The notes under the pieces were generated by a model. The model searched no databases, was not told where the DNA came from, and was given only the letters and a program-made list of their open reading frames with translations. Below, piece after piece: positions 35,167-47,704 of a stretch of DNA of 64,000 nt; positions within the stretch are counted from its first letter, which is position 1, and every line of letters starts with the position of its first letter. The DNA comes from Balanoglossus misakiensis (lineage: Eukaryota; Hemichordata), in assembly GCA_040954595.2 (NCBI GenBank), contig CM082579.2, positions 7,812,001 through 7,876,000 of the forward strand. Reading direction: 5' to 3'. A program made the position numbers and the translations under genes.

Positions 35167-38100
35167 ATGACAACAGAAGAGCAGATACCGCTTCACCCTG
35201 GCAGTCTGCACGTCATAGATGGACACCTCCATCATCACGAGGAGCACGTTCCCCTCCACCCGGGAGGATTGCATGTAGTAGATGGGCATGTGCACCACTT
35301 TGAACCCATCAAACCTGATATTAGCGTCGCATGGCAGACCATCTCAGAATTCACCGCAGGGGCAGTAGGTGAGGAAACATTTTACACATTTTTAACAAAC
35401 AAACAAACGAGTGTAAGCCAAGTGTACCTACCATTGATAATCAAGTAATCATGGCACATGAAAATATGTTTTTCCAAAATGCAGCCAATGAATTAATGAC
35501 TGTTTTACTCTTTGGAAATTGCAAATTGAACGATTTTTCTCTGATGTTGTTCTGTGTCTGGTTTTAGACAGCTTTTTATTGCTAGAAGATCATGAAGCTG
35601 GTGACTTTGTCCCATTAAGAATGTTTGATATTAGAAGTCCACAACAGCGCAGATTGCTGTCAGAAAGCTTTGTGTCTGTTGCAGGACCAGACCTGTTTTG
35701 TGCAATTTAGTGATCTGTGCCCCAGTACACAATCCGTTGTTGCGCATGCTAATTACACGTTTACACAATCATTGTTAACTGTCCTTTGTATATGAACATT
35801 CCATTTCGTTCAGGAAAAGCTTTGGTTGCTGACGAAGCTTGGCATTCAAGTCAAACTCGAATGATGGAGGTAATTTCCTATCTGACAAACCTGAGCAGAT
35901 CTTTGACACATGCTTACAATGGCTTTCATGAAAATGGTCAATGGCTTATCATATAATCAAAGTAATGAAAGAAAAAATGAAAGTAAAAAAAAATTAAATG
36001 CTAAAGCCTATTCATCTCAGTCTGGGGCTGTTACTCTTCCTGTCCCCACCCCCTCCCCACCCCATCAATTTCCTGTTTTCTTCTGCATAATATACCAAAA
36101 ATAGACATGACCGGGAACTAAGCTTTATTTTATTTTATAGGCCAGGAAAACTGTAACGATCGATTACTTGTTACAGATAACATAATAGTTACCATACCCA
36201 TTTAGACAAGTGCCATACATGACCTATCCAAAATCCATATAAATTGATATATTAATGATTTTATGACATGGTCAGAAGGGTCCAAATTCTAGTACCTGTC
36301 CGAGACACACACACTAAACAAGTACATGTATTATTTCAAAGCCTGAAAAATTAATTTGGAAATTTTCCTTTTTTTTGTGTAACATAACACTATTTCTGCT
36401 ACACCAAGTAGTTTTAAAATCACTGATGTCTACATGTATGTATGGTGAGATTGCCTATGAAAAGTACATTTTTGTCTACCCAATTCTAGACCAAACTTGA
36501 AGAATTTATTGGTCGGGTTGTAATTCTCAGGCTTCGTGTGACAGAGGGAAAATATGACCAACAGAATAACAGAAATAGCCCATCAAATGAAAGAAAAATA
36601 TCCAAAAATAATCTGAACAGATATATTTATAGTGACAAACGAAAAGGACCACTGTAATTTCTGTCTTTTATTTTTGTATTTTTGTTTGGTACAGTCTACA
36701 TTTTCTTGTTCTTCTCCCTATGGTAATCCGACTTAATGAAGATTTCTGCGTGACGATTGTTGAAAGATGCATTCACATGTCATCCAGACATAATTATGAT
36801 TTGTAAACAGTGACAAAATCGATTCATGCCTTGACATAGGGGCCTATGCTGAGAAGATAAATGCCAGGCATTCAACCCAACCTCAGGCACAGAATAAAAA
36901 TACCAAAAAATACCAGTAACTAAAAGTTACGGACAGTGGACCTTGAACCTTGTCTCTAATTCTACCCTGTCTAGGTGGCATTGCCTGCGTGCTGGCCGGC
37001 CAACCCTTTGACACTGTGAAGGTGAAAATGCAAACATATCCCGAATTTTACCGAAACAGTTGGCACTGCTTCAGGACCACGTTCACCGACGAGAGAGTGC
37101 GGGGGATCTACAAGGGCACGGTTCCCGCGCTGGCCGCGAATATCGCGGAAAACTCCATCCTTTTCATGAGCTACGGACTCTGCAAGACGCTCGTGTGCAA
37201 ACTGTCGGGCCACGCGTCGGCCGATGACCTGACCTCGCTGGACAATGCGGCGGCGGGCTCGGCCGCGGCGTTTTTTTCCTCGCTCGGTCTCTGTCCGACG
37301 GAGCTGGTGAAATGTCGCATGCAAGCCATGCACGAAATCTTGGCGAGTCACGGAAAGGCTGACATCAAGAGGTAAGCCAGAGACGAGAATTCCAAACGCT
37401 CTCCTTTATAACTAAAATCATATTCAGAACTCTATATCACTTGCCAAGTTGCGCATTGTGTCCATGGAAAAGTTGGAACGCTAAAGAAGAAACTGGGGGT
37501 GATAGGGTTAAAGGCATTCACTATAAAGCCTGTTGACGTTTTCAGGAAGTACCAATCTTTACTCCTACCAGTGTTCATTTCCTGTCTCCCTAAGCTGTTA
37601 TTAAAATATATGCCTAGGTATACATGTACATAAAAGTGGATAATTGAAACCAAGAACATTCCATACTGCAGGTGACAAATTTCTCTTGTCTCATCACCAG
37701 GGTGTCGGCGTGGAACATCACCAAGACCATCATCAAAGAAGATGGTTTCAAGGGTTTATTCAAAGGACTCACAAGTACTTGGGCGCGCGAGATGCCGGGA
37801 TATTTCTTCTTCTTCGGCGGCTACGAGATCAGTCGGACCATGCTGACGCCAAAGGGCCAGTCAAAAGATGACCTCAGTAAGTCTGTAGACATGGTGTATC
37901 TGCCACCTGTGGCGATATTGCACTGAAGTACCTTGTATGATAATGATTTTTGGAGCTAATTCGATGTCGTATTGCCTGTGATATAAAATAGACTCTTTCT
38001 CACACTGCTTTGTTTGCTGTGTTTTTATCTACTTGTGAAAGTAAACCCGTTTTTTCCGTCTTTTCAAGGTGTCCCAAGGGTGGTCTTTTCCGGTGGTTTA

Positions 38101-38669
38101 GCGGGGGCGTTCTTTTGGGCTGCTGTTTATCCCATCGATGTGGTGAAATCCCGGATCCAGGTGCAGTCCATGATGGGGAGGGTGGAGGGGTTTATGCCAA
38201 CTTTGTTGAAGATTTACCACACAGAAGGTAAGAACGTTGTAGTTCGTGTGCTTGTCGACTAGCCTGTTCTAGTTTTAAAGGGAAGGGGTCGTCGCGCCGT
38301 GTGGGTGTCCCCCTTGATGTCCTCCCATACCAGCGCAAACCCCACTGCAGTCGCCACGACCTACTAAGATCTTCAGTCGCTGTCATGCCCAGTCTACGCT
38401 ACGGTTGGCTGCTAAGAACATTTTACTGAATGAAAATCTTAATAATTTACATAAGACACGATAAAACAAATTATAATGAAAGATTTCAACTCAAGGAATG
38501 AAGTGAGCGTATTTCAAAGCTATAAATTCACATTTTGTGTCATTTTTTCCCCCCAGGAATGCGAGCACTGTACAGCGGTTTTGCCCCCTGCGTCCTTCGA
38601 TCCTTCCCTTCGAACGGTGCCCTCTTGGTGGCTTTTGAGTGGGCACGCAGAGAAATGATGAAGCTGTGA
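35167..38669 (+). CDS. SLC25A15: Mitochondrial ornithine carrier (SLC25A15/ORNT type) with His-rich N-terminus
   Basis: Five coding exons join in phase: 35167-35368, 36975-37371, 37701-37876, 38069-38227 and 38557-38669, giving 348 residues. An acceptor (cttttttcag) ends at 35105, so the first coding exon carries some 5' UTR. It is a three-repeat mitochondrial carrier of the inner membrane. The signatures are PFDTVK at 78-83, PTELVK at 175-180 and PIDVVK at 280-285. WAREMPGYFFFFGGYE (227-242) holds the Arg-Glu contact pair typical of amino-acid carriers. Similarity to ORNT1 (EFTAGAVGG..CVLAGQPFDTVKVKMQ) predicts ornithine/citrulline exchange linked to the urea and arginine pathways. The carrier core matches the usual ~300 residues. 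The extra ~45 N-terminal residues hold two copies of a 22-residue His-rich unit, which I do not know from other carriers. Confidence 0.88.
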
Positions 38670-38724
38670 GCATCCAATGCCCATCAGAAGATGCGAGGGA
38701 GAAGATTGACATACGACACTTCTA

Positions 38725-38890
38725 GACTCTCTCACAGCCCCTCTCGTCGTCCATGCAGGCTTATGGAGTGATTGCATGTGTGCCCGGGAGAGGTTCGCTA
38801 CACAACACCAAACGGTGCTTCTCCCTTGCCAAACGGTTGAGGGCGCATCAGTGCAGAGCCTTGTAGCGAACCGTGGGCTGTGAGAGAGTC
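38725..38890. mobile_element. 166-bp MITE-like element with TA duplication
   Basis: Perfect 16-bp terminal inverted repeats (GACTCTCTCACAGCCC at 38725-38740 and its reverse complement at 38875-38890) are flanked on both sides by TA. A second inner pair, GGTTCGCTAC (38792-38801) and GTAGCGAACC (38863-38872), extends the foldback. TA duplication and size fit a Tc1/mariner-type non-autonomous element. It sits directly after the carrier stop codon, probably within its 3' UTR. Confidence 0.7.
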
Positions 38891-38892
38891 TA

Positions 38893-41728
38893 ATGATACT
38901 CCTTGCAAACACATTTTATGTGTTGTTATGATAAATGACAGTGGCAGCTTTTGATCACAACCTTTATGCCTTCAAAGAGGTGTGATCTAAAGAATTTGAA
39001 TAGTTTGTGTCTAATTCCTGTACATATCAGTCACTCGTCTTGTCAATTTGTCATTGGTTTGTCCATTATCCACCTCCATGAGATATCTCCAAAGGGGATA
39101 TTTATAATTTGTATACATGCATGGCAGTCTTTTAAGGCTCTGTGAGTCAAATACATACACTTTTGTTTTATATCGAATGTCGATTCTGAAACCAGGTACT
39201 AGTTTTATGAGAGACACACTAGAGGCTGTTATGCATTGAGAATTTCAGACATTTTGGAATTGTCCAGTCCACCCTGGATAAGGCCAAAAAAAACTCATTC
39301 CGATAATCTGACCTACCCTAATTTTAACCTACTGACCATAAACTTTTTTTAAGCGCTAAACAAGTGTGTAAATAAGTAATTCTTCTAATGACAATCAGCA
39401 TGACAAGTAAAATTACAAGATCTACTGTAGAGAGTGGGAGGTGTCATCACCATCTTGTTTGGTGTATTGAAAGATGTGATCGCTTCGAAAAACGCAATAG
39501 AAATTGTCAAAAATGTATAGAATATTTTTTAAAATCCTGACTTTTAATACCTACCCTTTTTTGACATGCATCACCCATGTTATCGTAACCACAATTTTTT
39601 TTCTTGGCCTAGGGTTGATTCTCGTCAACCTCGAACCCAAACATATCCACATTTTCTTCCAGGTAATGGAGGTGCTTATTAAATAAGGAATGTACCGTAC
39701 ATTCAATCGTCACATGTATATATTGTGTAAAACGGGTACCGAAATCCTTACTGCCAAAATTTACCGATAATCTCAGTACAAGCCAGTCAGTTCTAGATTT
39801 TAGTGAAACAGAGATGTTTTACAGTGGCAAAATAACGGACAGAAACAAAGTGGTGAGATTGAAGTTTCTTCAGAGAAACAAAGATGTTGAATATTTTCAC
39901 AACATGCATACATTTGTTGTATCAACATGATGGAAAAATGTTGTTGTGTTTTGGCTTGCATGAAGATACACACAAAGGCTTGCTGAGGAGATACATGTAA
40001 ATAATAAATGTTTAATCCTGCAATAGGGAGATGAAGAAGAAACCAAAGTTGATACACACAAATAACAATACGTGCATCATCAAAATTTACAGATAGTAGA
40101 CTTCACAGTATTAGGCTGAAGTAACCACTTGTGTGAAAAGTTAGTAAATATCAGTGTGGGTGGTGGTTTATGAATTGTGATTTTAATCATAAATATAATA
40201 GTACTGAGCATTTTCTTGAATTTCATGGTTTGTCTGACTGTCAAACAGATAGATTGTCATAGCAACTGTAAATGTTTATTTCGGTCTCCGAAACATTTCA
40301 TATTGAAACAGATGGACATGACTTCTCGGAGTTCACACACAATACTAATTCTGTACTACGCATTCAGAAATCAAGCTATCTTATCAAGTTCAAGTTGATA
40401 ATTGCATCACATCAGAGCTACATGGATTGTTTATCAATCTGCTCTGAATAAAAACTGACTTGTTCGGTGAATTTCATTGGCATAGCACTATGCCACTTTC
40501 TGAAATGATACCCTCAGTTTTGTGAGGGCTGAAATCTGGTGAAAACCAACTGAATATTTTGACTTCTCGTCTTTATCACGGGATAATTTATTGATTTATA
40601 ATTGGTGGTTTGTATACAGTGCAATTACCCATGATAATATTAAGTTGTACAAGGTAATAGGAACAAAGTAACTTTTGAAGTACAAGTCTTAGACAACATG
40701 TACTTTGGAAGGAATGATTGGTCCTGATTTTGGCCGTGACTGACACACCAGCATCTAAAATTTTGACAACTCTTGTTTGTAAATCAAAATTTAAGTCAGG
40801 GTGTCAGTTGGAAGTCAGAGGCGTTTTGTTTTCCAGTGTTCCCTTGTTTATTCCGAGTATTTGGAGGTCACCCTAAGGTCATAGGTCATCACCTAGCCAC
40901 AGGTTCATGTTCAGTCCAGAGATTGCAGTATTCTCAAATACAAATTTGCGTGGGAGATAATTAACACTCACTGCAAGAGTAAACGTCAAAATGAAAGTGC
41001 GTGTATCTCAACATTAAAAAATTCTGTACACTTACAACCATACTACATATGCAATCAATCATGTACGAAATTACTCTATATACACAAGACAAGGATTCCC
41101 ATATCCAATAAACTTTAATTCTTGAAAATTACAAACTCTTCATTGTGTATCATTATTACACTGTCATGGTAACATGGCGAATTGATAGATTTCTAATGGT
41201 GCAAATAGTTCATTTCTGCCTAAGAACATCCATACCCAAAACTATTAATGTGAAATTGGTATGTGGGGACTAACAAAACACAATGTAAATGCATATTATA
41301 ATATTCATATTAAGTAAGAGTATAAATGAGGTATACTGCATTGGTGATGTTCAAATTCTGTTCAGTATTTTCATCAAATTTCCTGAGATATAATCTTGTT
41401 AGGTCTCTTGATAGAAAATAGAATGTACTACATGTTTAACTTGCACATGGTATTAAACATTATAGATAAATTGCTTTGTAAAGATTTATTGTCTTTGTGA
41501 GGCAACCGAAACGTTGAAATTTCCAAAAGATATATAAAGATCTTGTTCAATGGAGAGTTGCTTCCTGATTTGCATAATTCCCATAATCCAACACTGCTGG
41601 TTTGTACTTCTTCAAACATTGTCCACTTGCAAAGGTCATAAAGCTCGACTACAAGCCTTCCTTTGCTCTTGTTTTCGGAGTGCAAAAACCTCGACTGGCG
41701 AGGATGCTCTCATACAACTATTGTGCTT
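38893..41728. other. Convergent intergenic region
   Basis: This separates the 3' ends of the + strand carrier and the - strand voltage-sensing phosphatase. It is AT-rich with no convincing exon on either strand. Confidence 0.5.
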
Positions 41729-42741
41729 TTACGCACTGCTCTCATGGACGTCTGAAAATGTCAACGTGACGGCGAAGTCTTCCTTGAACACTTTCCAGGC
41801 GCTCTCTTTGTGCAGGTTGTCGATCTGTGACCGCTGCAAATGCAGCGAGGTGTCCTCGACGAACCGTGTGTTGAAGCAGATGTAGAACACAGAGTCACCG
41901 TGGCCTGTCGGGACGCTCTTCTGTTGGAGAGGCAAAACAACATCTGATGAATAATGTACGGTCTGCATCATGTGTATGCATGTCCTTTCCCAACCCCATC
42001 CATCCCCATCTGTTGAGGTCAGTCCACACTACTAAAATCAGTGGGCTTGTACCAAATTGGGGAGAAGACAGGGGTTTCAACTAGTGTATCAGTAATCAGC
42101 CCCAAAATTCTAAAGTGAAATATTCAAAATAACTCACCAATGACGAGTAACAGACTATTTTCACATCTCCCGACAGGAACGGTGAATTTTGCACTTGCAC
42201 AAGAACGCTGTCTTTGTCGTAGTCATATACAGTCTGGTGAAATCAGGTGAACGGAAAAAAAGACGAGAGTTAATGACTTTGAAGTGTATTTGTCAGTCAT
42301 TCAGTGTTTGTCTGAGGTGAACTGTACAATTTTACAATGAGAATAATCTATTGTCCATTAACATATATTTACATAATTCCCAAATTAGATGGTACATCTG
42401 TACCAATTGTTGACAGAATCCTTCAAACATTTTTTTTCCCTTTATTTCAATTCTGCTTCTACTTACCTGGCAGTTGACATTCCCTGCCAGTTTACACTCA
42501 TAGATGCAATGTTTGTTGGATATGATCTCAAATTTCAGATCCCTACAATCTCCCTTCCCAATGTCTGAAAAGTCAAAATGTCAAAATGTTAGCTACACCA
42601 AAGCTAGGGAACTAGCTGTTTCCTTCTCGCTGAAATGTGTCGAAATTGCCCGGTGTTACACTTGTCAACAATACTGGTATAGACATAGACCGTGGGACTT
42701 TTGGAGGGTCTATGGTATAGGTAAGGCCAGAAATGCACATT

Positions 42742-42772
<31 letters not shown>

Positions 42773-45700
42773 CATGCACAAACGTGTGCGATGCCAGTTA
42801 CATATCTTCACTGGTTTCTCCATACCTGATTTCGCCTGAAGCAATATCGACACCAACTTGAGTTGCTTGAGCGGCGGAAGTTCACCGCCGTGAACCGAGT
42901 GAATCTGTTCTATGTACTCGACGTATCGACTCTAGAAGACGACAAAATTCAAGTCATGAGATCATTGAGAGGCTTTTCAGGAAGACTGCATTGAACATGG
43001 AAAAGTGGGTGACCCCTCGTTGACCCCTCCCCCATCATCCAATTCCAAAACAGGGTTACCTCCCCCATGAATCCACTCTCCCCCCCTCCCAAAGAAATTG
43101 ACCAGTCCCTTACCTGACTCGGAGTCTCCACAGCGGGATATTTCACACGACCATTTTTCGTATCACCGATAAAATTCAGCAGAGAGTCCTGAAAGCAGTG
43201 TACAAAGCCATTGAATGATTATGTTATGCCATTCCTAGTTGAACATTTACTGACTGTCTGTTGGGAAGCTTTTGATAGCACGACAAATCAACAGTCCATT
43301 TTCTTGTGAACATATATAAGCTTTGCTCACCTTGGCTTGATCATACAATTTGTAATACACCAACAATGCTGACATCATCATTCCGGTCCTACCTATGAAC
43401 AAACAGCAGATAAACACAAACTGAAGAAAACATTTTAATGGTAAACATGCTTCGAAGTCACAGACATGAAGGTGCAATGTAGGTAGATATAATTGGGTGA
43501 GTTCAGTTAAATTTACTACTCGACTGGTGTCCTCTTCAGAATCATACTGTGCATTTGAACGACCTCTCACCTTTCCCTGCATTGCAGTGCAGAACCACCA
43601 CATTCTGTTCATCGAGAGACAACCAGTGCTTGACATCATCGCAGAAATTCATCATTTCTCTGCACAATAAAAACAAACAAGGAATGGGTGATCTCAGCTG
43701 TCAAAAATACCGACCATTGAAATTCTGAAATAATCTAGGCCAGGTTATAACAAAGTACAGGGACTACTCAAAGAAATTGTTAACGTAGCCATGTATTTGT
43801 AAAGACTGAACAATAACCGCACTTACTCTAATGATGGTACATTTTGATCTTCAATTGACACCCTCTGCACTTGATAGCCGAAGTATGAAATATCATAATC
43901 TCCTTCACCTTCAAACAATATCGTATACAGAATGTGATTAGCTGAGAGTCTCTGAGAATAGCGAACAATTCTGAGACAGAATTAGCCGAGAGTGGAAATC
44001 CGACTGTAGAAGGGCATATCAAAATTCAAATTCCTTTCACTGCATCTGCAAAAGGTAAACAACGAACATTTCCCTACAAACGTATAAGTTGGTCTCAGTA
44101 AGTGCTTGAGGACAGAAAATCTTCAGCACTGGCTGAATGACAGCACAGATCTCCTTTATCAAGAATATGGGGTCTCGGAATGACTTTTTTTACTTGAAAA
44201 GTGTATTCCCACTCACTGCAAAGATTGTAGACTTTGTAATGACTGTGGTATTTGGCATTGAGGATGTGAGCCACTTCAGATATGGGGTTGTTCCTTTCGT
44301 CGGTGGATGGGAACGACATCACAATCATTCTGTCTGCACGGAGAAAACATCAAAAGCGTTCATACATGTAGGATATGCTTTAATTAGAGAAGGTTGTCTT
44401 ACTGTATAATATGTACTGTATTCGAGTTCTACTAGTACCATATGGAGTGCTATTTTATGTAGTCATTTGTTATGACCTGACTGATTCGAGAGATGATAAT
44501 AAGGATATATACCCTCGGGTGCAATATTTTTTTTGTCATTAACCTTCATAATTGCCATGGATATGCACAGGAAGGGCTGAGGACATTAATTTTATTTGAT
44601 ACATCGGTTATCGTTTTCAAAATTAATCATACATCCAGAATATGCAATAAGCTCATCTCCCATATGTAAAATTGACAGAATAATTTCATACTTTGTAGTC
44701 CAATTATAGTATCCTATTTTTACCTGTTATATTGGCCAAATCCAGTTCATACACGTGCTCATCATACCTTCCCGTATTGGAGAATACCTACAACAGAAAT
44801 GATAAAATGATTAATTTCTGAACATGATCCTTGCCTGAGGCAGTCAGATTGGATGTCAAGCGTTCGTAACTCTTTTTGTCCATGCGAGGTTGTCATGCAA
44901 GTCTTACTGCTGGCCAGTACTGCACTGAAGGGTGTGATGCGCGCAAAGTCCCTGATAGGTGGCGCTGTTCTGTGTGAGGGCGACAAGGCTCGAAGTCTGG
45001 CAGGGACCACACTTCGGCAGCAGATGCACCCATGACCAAAAGTGTCTTACCAGTTTCTTCTTCTTTCTCTTCTCTCTGTAGTTTTCAACGACAATACGCA
45101 CAAAGAAAAGAACTCTGACGAGTCGAAAGGCTGCCACTAATCTAAAATCAAACAGAGGGAATTATTTTTCACATCACTTACACATCTTCCCGTATTTTGG
45201 TCAAACAGGAATGTACAAGCTTGTATATACCAAAGGTACTGTTTCAACATAGAACAATTTTTGCACAACGCATGCAATGCAACGCAACACAACACAATAC
45301 AATACAATAATGCAGGAAGCAATGATATATCTACGTTGGTTGCTGAAGCCAACACGCAAACTGGTGAAATTTAATTTATAAAATACTACACAGCAAACTC
45401 TTCATTCAAAGTCCTATCGACCAACCCTGCCTTCGCGACAGACACACAATGAATATTAAAATCAATGACAAACTTACAGCACAGCAATGCGTGCACACAC
45501 GAATCGATGGGACACACATGATCATGATGTATGTGCATAATCAAACAACATGATGATGATGTCAAGACTTATGCAGTGACTTTAGCCATGAAAATGTACG
45601 GAGATAAACCTGCAATGAAATATAAAACAGACATAAATTAGGTGGTGCCGTAGTAATTATCCCCACATAATACAGAATTTTGGTATCTGGGTGGCATGGA

Positions 45701-47439
45701 TCTTGCTCTGAGACACGATGGAAAACTGGAAATGATTATGGATGTGTTGTGGTCTCAGTTTATCCATATTCATGTATGTGACAATTTTCCGTACGTGTGA
45801 ATGAAATAGACACTGCAGTGGCCACATACCTAGTGTAATGATCACACATATTTTTACAGCTACTGTGCAGTTGTGGGGCTGGTTGATATCACAACATTGG
45901 TGCATAGACACAAATGGTTAACGCAACTATGCCATGTGTTTTGTGACAAAGAACTGATCATTTTACTGAGTGAATACCATTGTTGCAAGGACTAACAGAA
46001 ACTCCTGCCAATTGTTTCCTCACAAAGCTGAGGCGACTTACTTTCCGTATTTGTGGCTCTGCAGTTCCTCTACCAGTATGTACGCAATAGTGATGGTGGA
46101 ACAGATAGTTGTCACACACAGATCCAGTATCATGTACCAAGTGGTAAAAAACACTTTTCTGTGAATAAAAAAACAAAAACGAAACAAACCAAACTGATCA
46201 TTGCAAAGATTATCAGCCAGATAATACAATGTTATGAAAAAAGGCTCTCGTTTCGAGTGGTTCCTCAAAATTCAGAATTCAATCTGAATTTTGGAGTTTG
46301 AATAAAGAACTCTCTCAGCCATCGTACTGAAGACTATACCCACAGTGGAAACAAACTTACCCGTACGCGAATATTCTGAGCGACACTTCAGTGATGAAAT
46401 AACACATGACAAGCAGAGAGGTGACCTCGAAGAACGTCTGCGCCCCCTGGCTTGGCTTCGGGTCCCACGCAATGTCTATCAGGACCAGGGCTATATCCAC
46501 AAACACCAGGATGACGCCGCATAACCTGGCGACAGACACAGGAGATGAACAATTGCCGGTAAAGGCCATAATTCAATGAACGACAGGAGCGTGACATCGA
46601 TCATTTTTGTCAGTCTTGACTTTACTTAGGGTGATTTTCAGCTTCAGAATGTGCTGATTTCATTTCTTTTTCTGGAATGAGTTGCTCTGCTTGAACCCAA
46701 CTGGAGACAACTCACCTCATATAAATAGACTCAGTCAGTATTCGAACACGCCATCTTGCTCTCCTGTAAAAAAATATCAAGATTAAATTTTCCAACACAG
46801 TTGCTATCACCACCAAAGGAAAAGCTTTTGTTCATCAAAATTAAGCAAATGAAGTATAATTTTGAAATCAGTAGAGTCATTAAGCCAACTTAAGTAAAAT
46901 CTTTTGTTATATTAATTTGAACACACATTCACATGTGTCTTAAGTTTCAGAATCTGATTTTGCAAAGTTGGTACATGTAGCACATCAGCCTGGTCCACAA
47001 GTCATTTTACCAGGTTCCCCTTGATGCTAGAAATGTTACTGGGCTCCCCAAATCAGGTACAATATCTTGATTTTGTATATAAGTACTTGTTCTTCCCAAT
47101 CATTCCAAGCAGAGAGCGCCATCAAGCGGAAAAGTGATTAAAATCACTCAAACTGAACACTTACTTTAATTTGGTTTGTTCTTTAAACCCTCCCGCTGTG
47201 TCATCTGAGGCTTGGATGTATGGTGGATCGTAGAAATTGAACTCTCGGTCCATCGCATCTTCTTCTAAGCCCTCCTCTGCAAATGATTTCATATGTGTGA
47301 TGTTGTGGCTCGTCCCATTATAGTGGACGGCTCCATTGTGGGTTATAATGCTCCCATCTCCAAGGTCCAAGTCTTGGATGGAGTCCTCCGTGGTGTTAAT
47401 GGAGTAAGAGGTGTTTGATTGTGACTCGTCTTGAGACAT
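41729..47439 (-). CDS. TPTE: Voltage-sensing phosphoinositide phosphatase (VSP/TPTE type)
   Basis: Fifteen coding exons on the - strand join in phase to 558 residues (Ciona VSP is 576): 47439-47165, 46763-46716, 46525-46361, 46158-46042, 45141-45051, 44787-44724, 44333-44217, 43908-43827, 43659-43571, 43392-43331, 43188-43114, 42931-42826, 42564-42467, 42233-42138, 41920-41729. A cytosolic N-terminus (1-107) precedes a four-helix voltage sensor. S1 (110-128) has acidic D118 and D125, S2 (139-163) has E154, S3 (168-191) has D175, and S4 (203-220) has R208, R211 and R217. A basic linker, REKRKKKK (224-231), normally couples sensor to enzyme. The PTEN-like phosphatase domain contains DLANITDRMIVMSFP (248-262), general acid D313 in IEDQNVP, and P-loop HCNAGKGRTG with C345 and R351. 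A PTEN-type C2 domain fills the rest. The loop resembles PTEN rather than the KGGTD loop of known VSPs. The enzyme is expected in the plasma membrane, linking voltage to PIP3/PIP2 turnover. Confidence 0.93.
42742..42768. repeat. CA dinucleotide microsatellite
   Basis: About thirteen CA units within an intron of the VSP gene. Confidence 0.85.
42990..43111 (-). repeat. Dispersed repeat copy 1, abutting a VSP splice donor
   Basis: Read on the - strand, this matches the segment at 56212-56330 from AAGGGACTGGTCA through TTTTGGAATTG to CACTTTTCCATGTTCAAT. It starts right at the donor of the VSP exon 43188-43114, so part of the intronic donor sequence lies within the repeat. Confidence 0.75.
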
Positions 47440-47445
47440 GGTTCA

Positions 47446-47576
47446 TCTACAGTATAAGGATAACTAAGATGATCTAAAAGCAGGAAAAAAATGTTGCACA
47501 TCAAACTTTGTCTTTGAAATTGTGCATCCTAAAATATCAGTGGTACACTGCATGATTGTAGATCATCATCATCTGA

Positions 47577-47617
<41 letters not shown>

Positions 47618-47619
47618 CC

Positions 47620-47653
<34 letters not shown>

Positions 47654-47670
47654 TCATCACCACCACCACC

Positions 47671-47704
<34 letters not shown>

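Noticed and set aside
38520-38912. 130-codon - strand frame opposite the carrier 3' end
   Set aside because: It spans the last carrier exon in antisense and the MITE; no domain.
43827-43908. Possible frameshift in a VSP exon
   Set aside because: On rereading, the G run has three bases; all fifteen coding exons sum to a multiple of three and the encoded motif IEDQNVP is intact.
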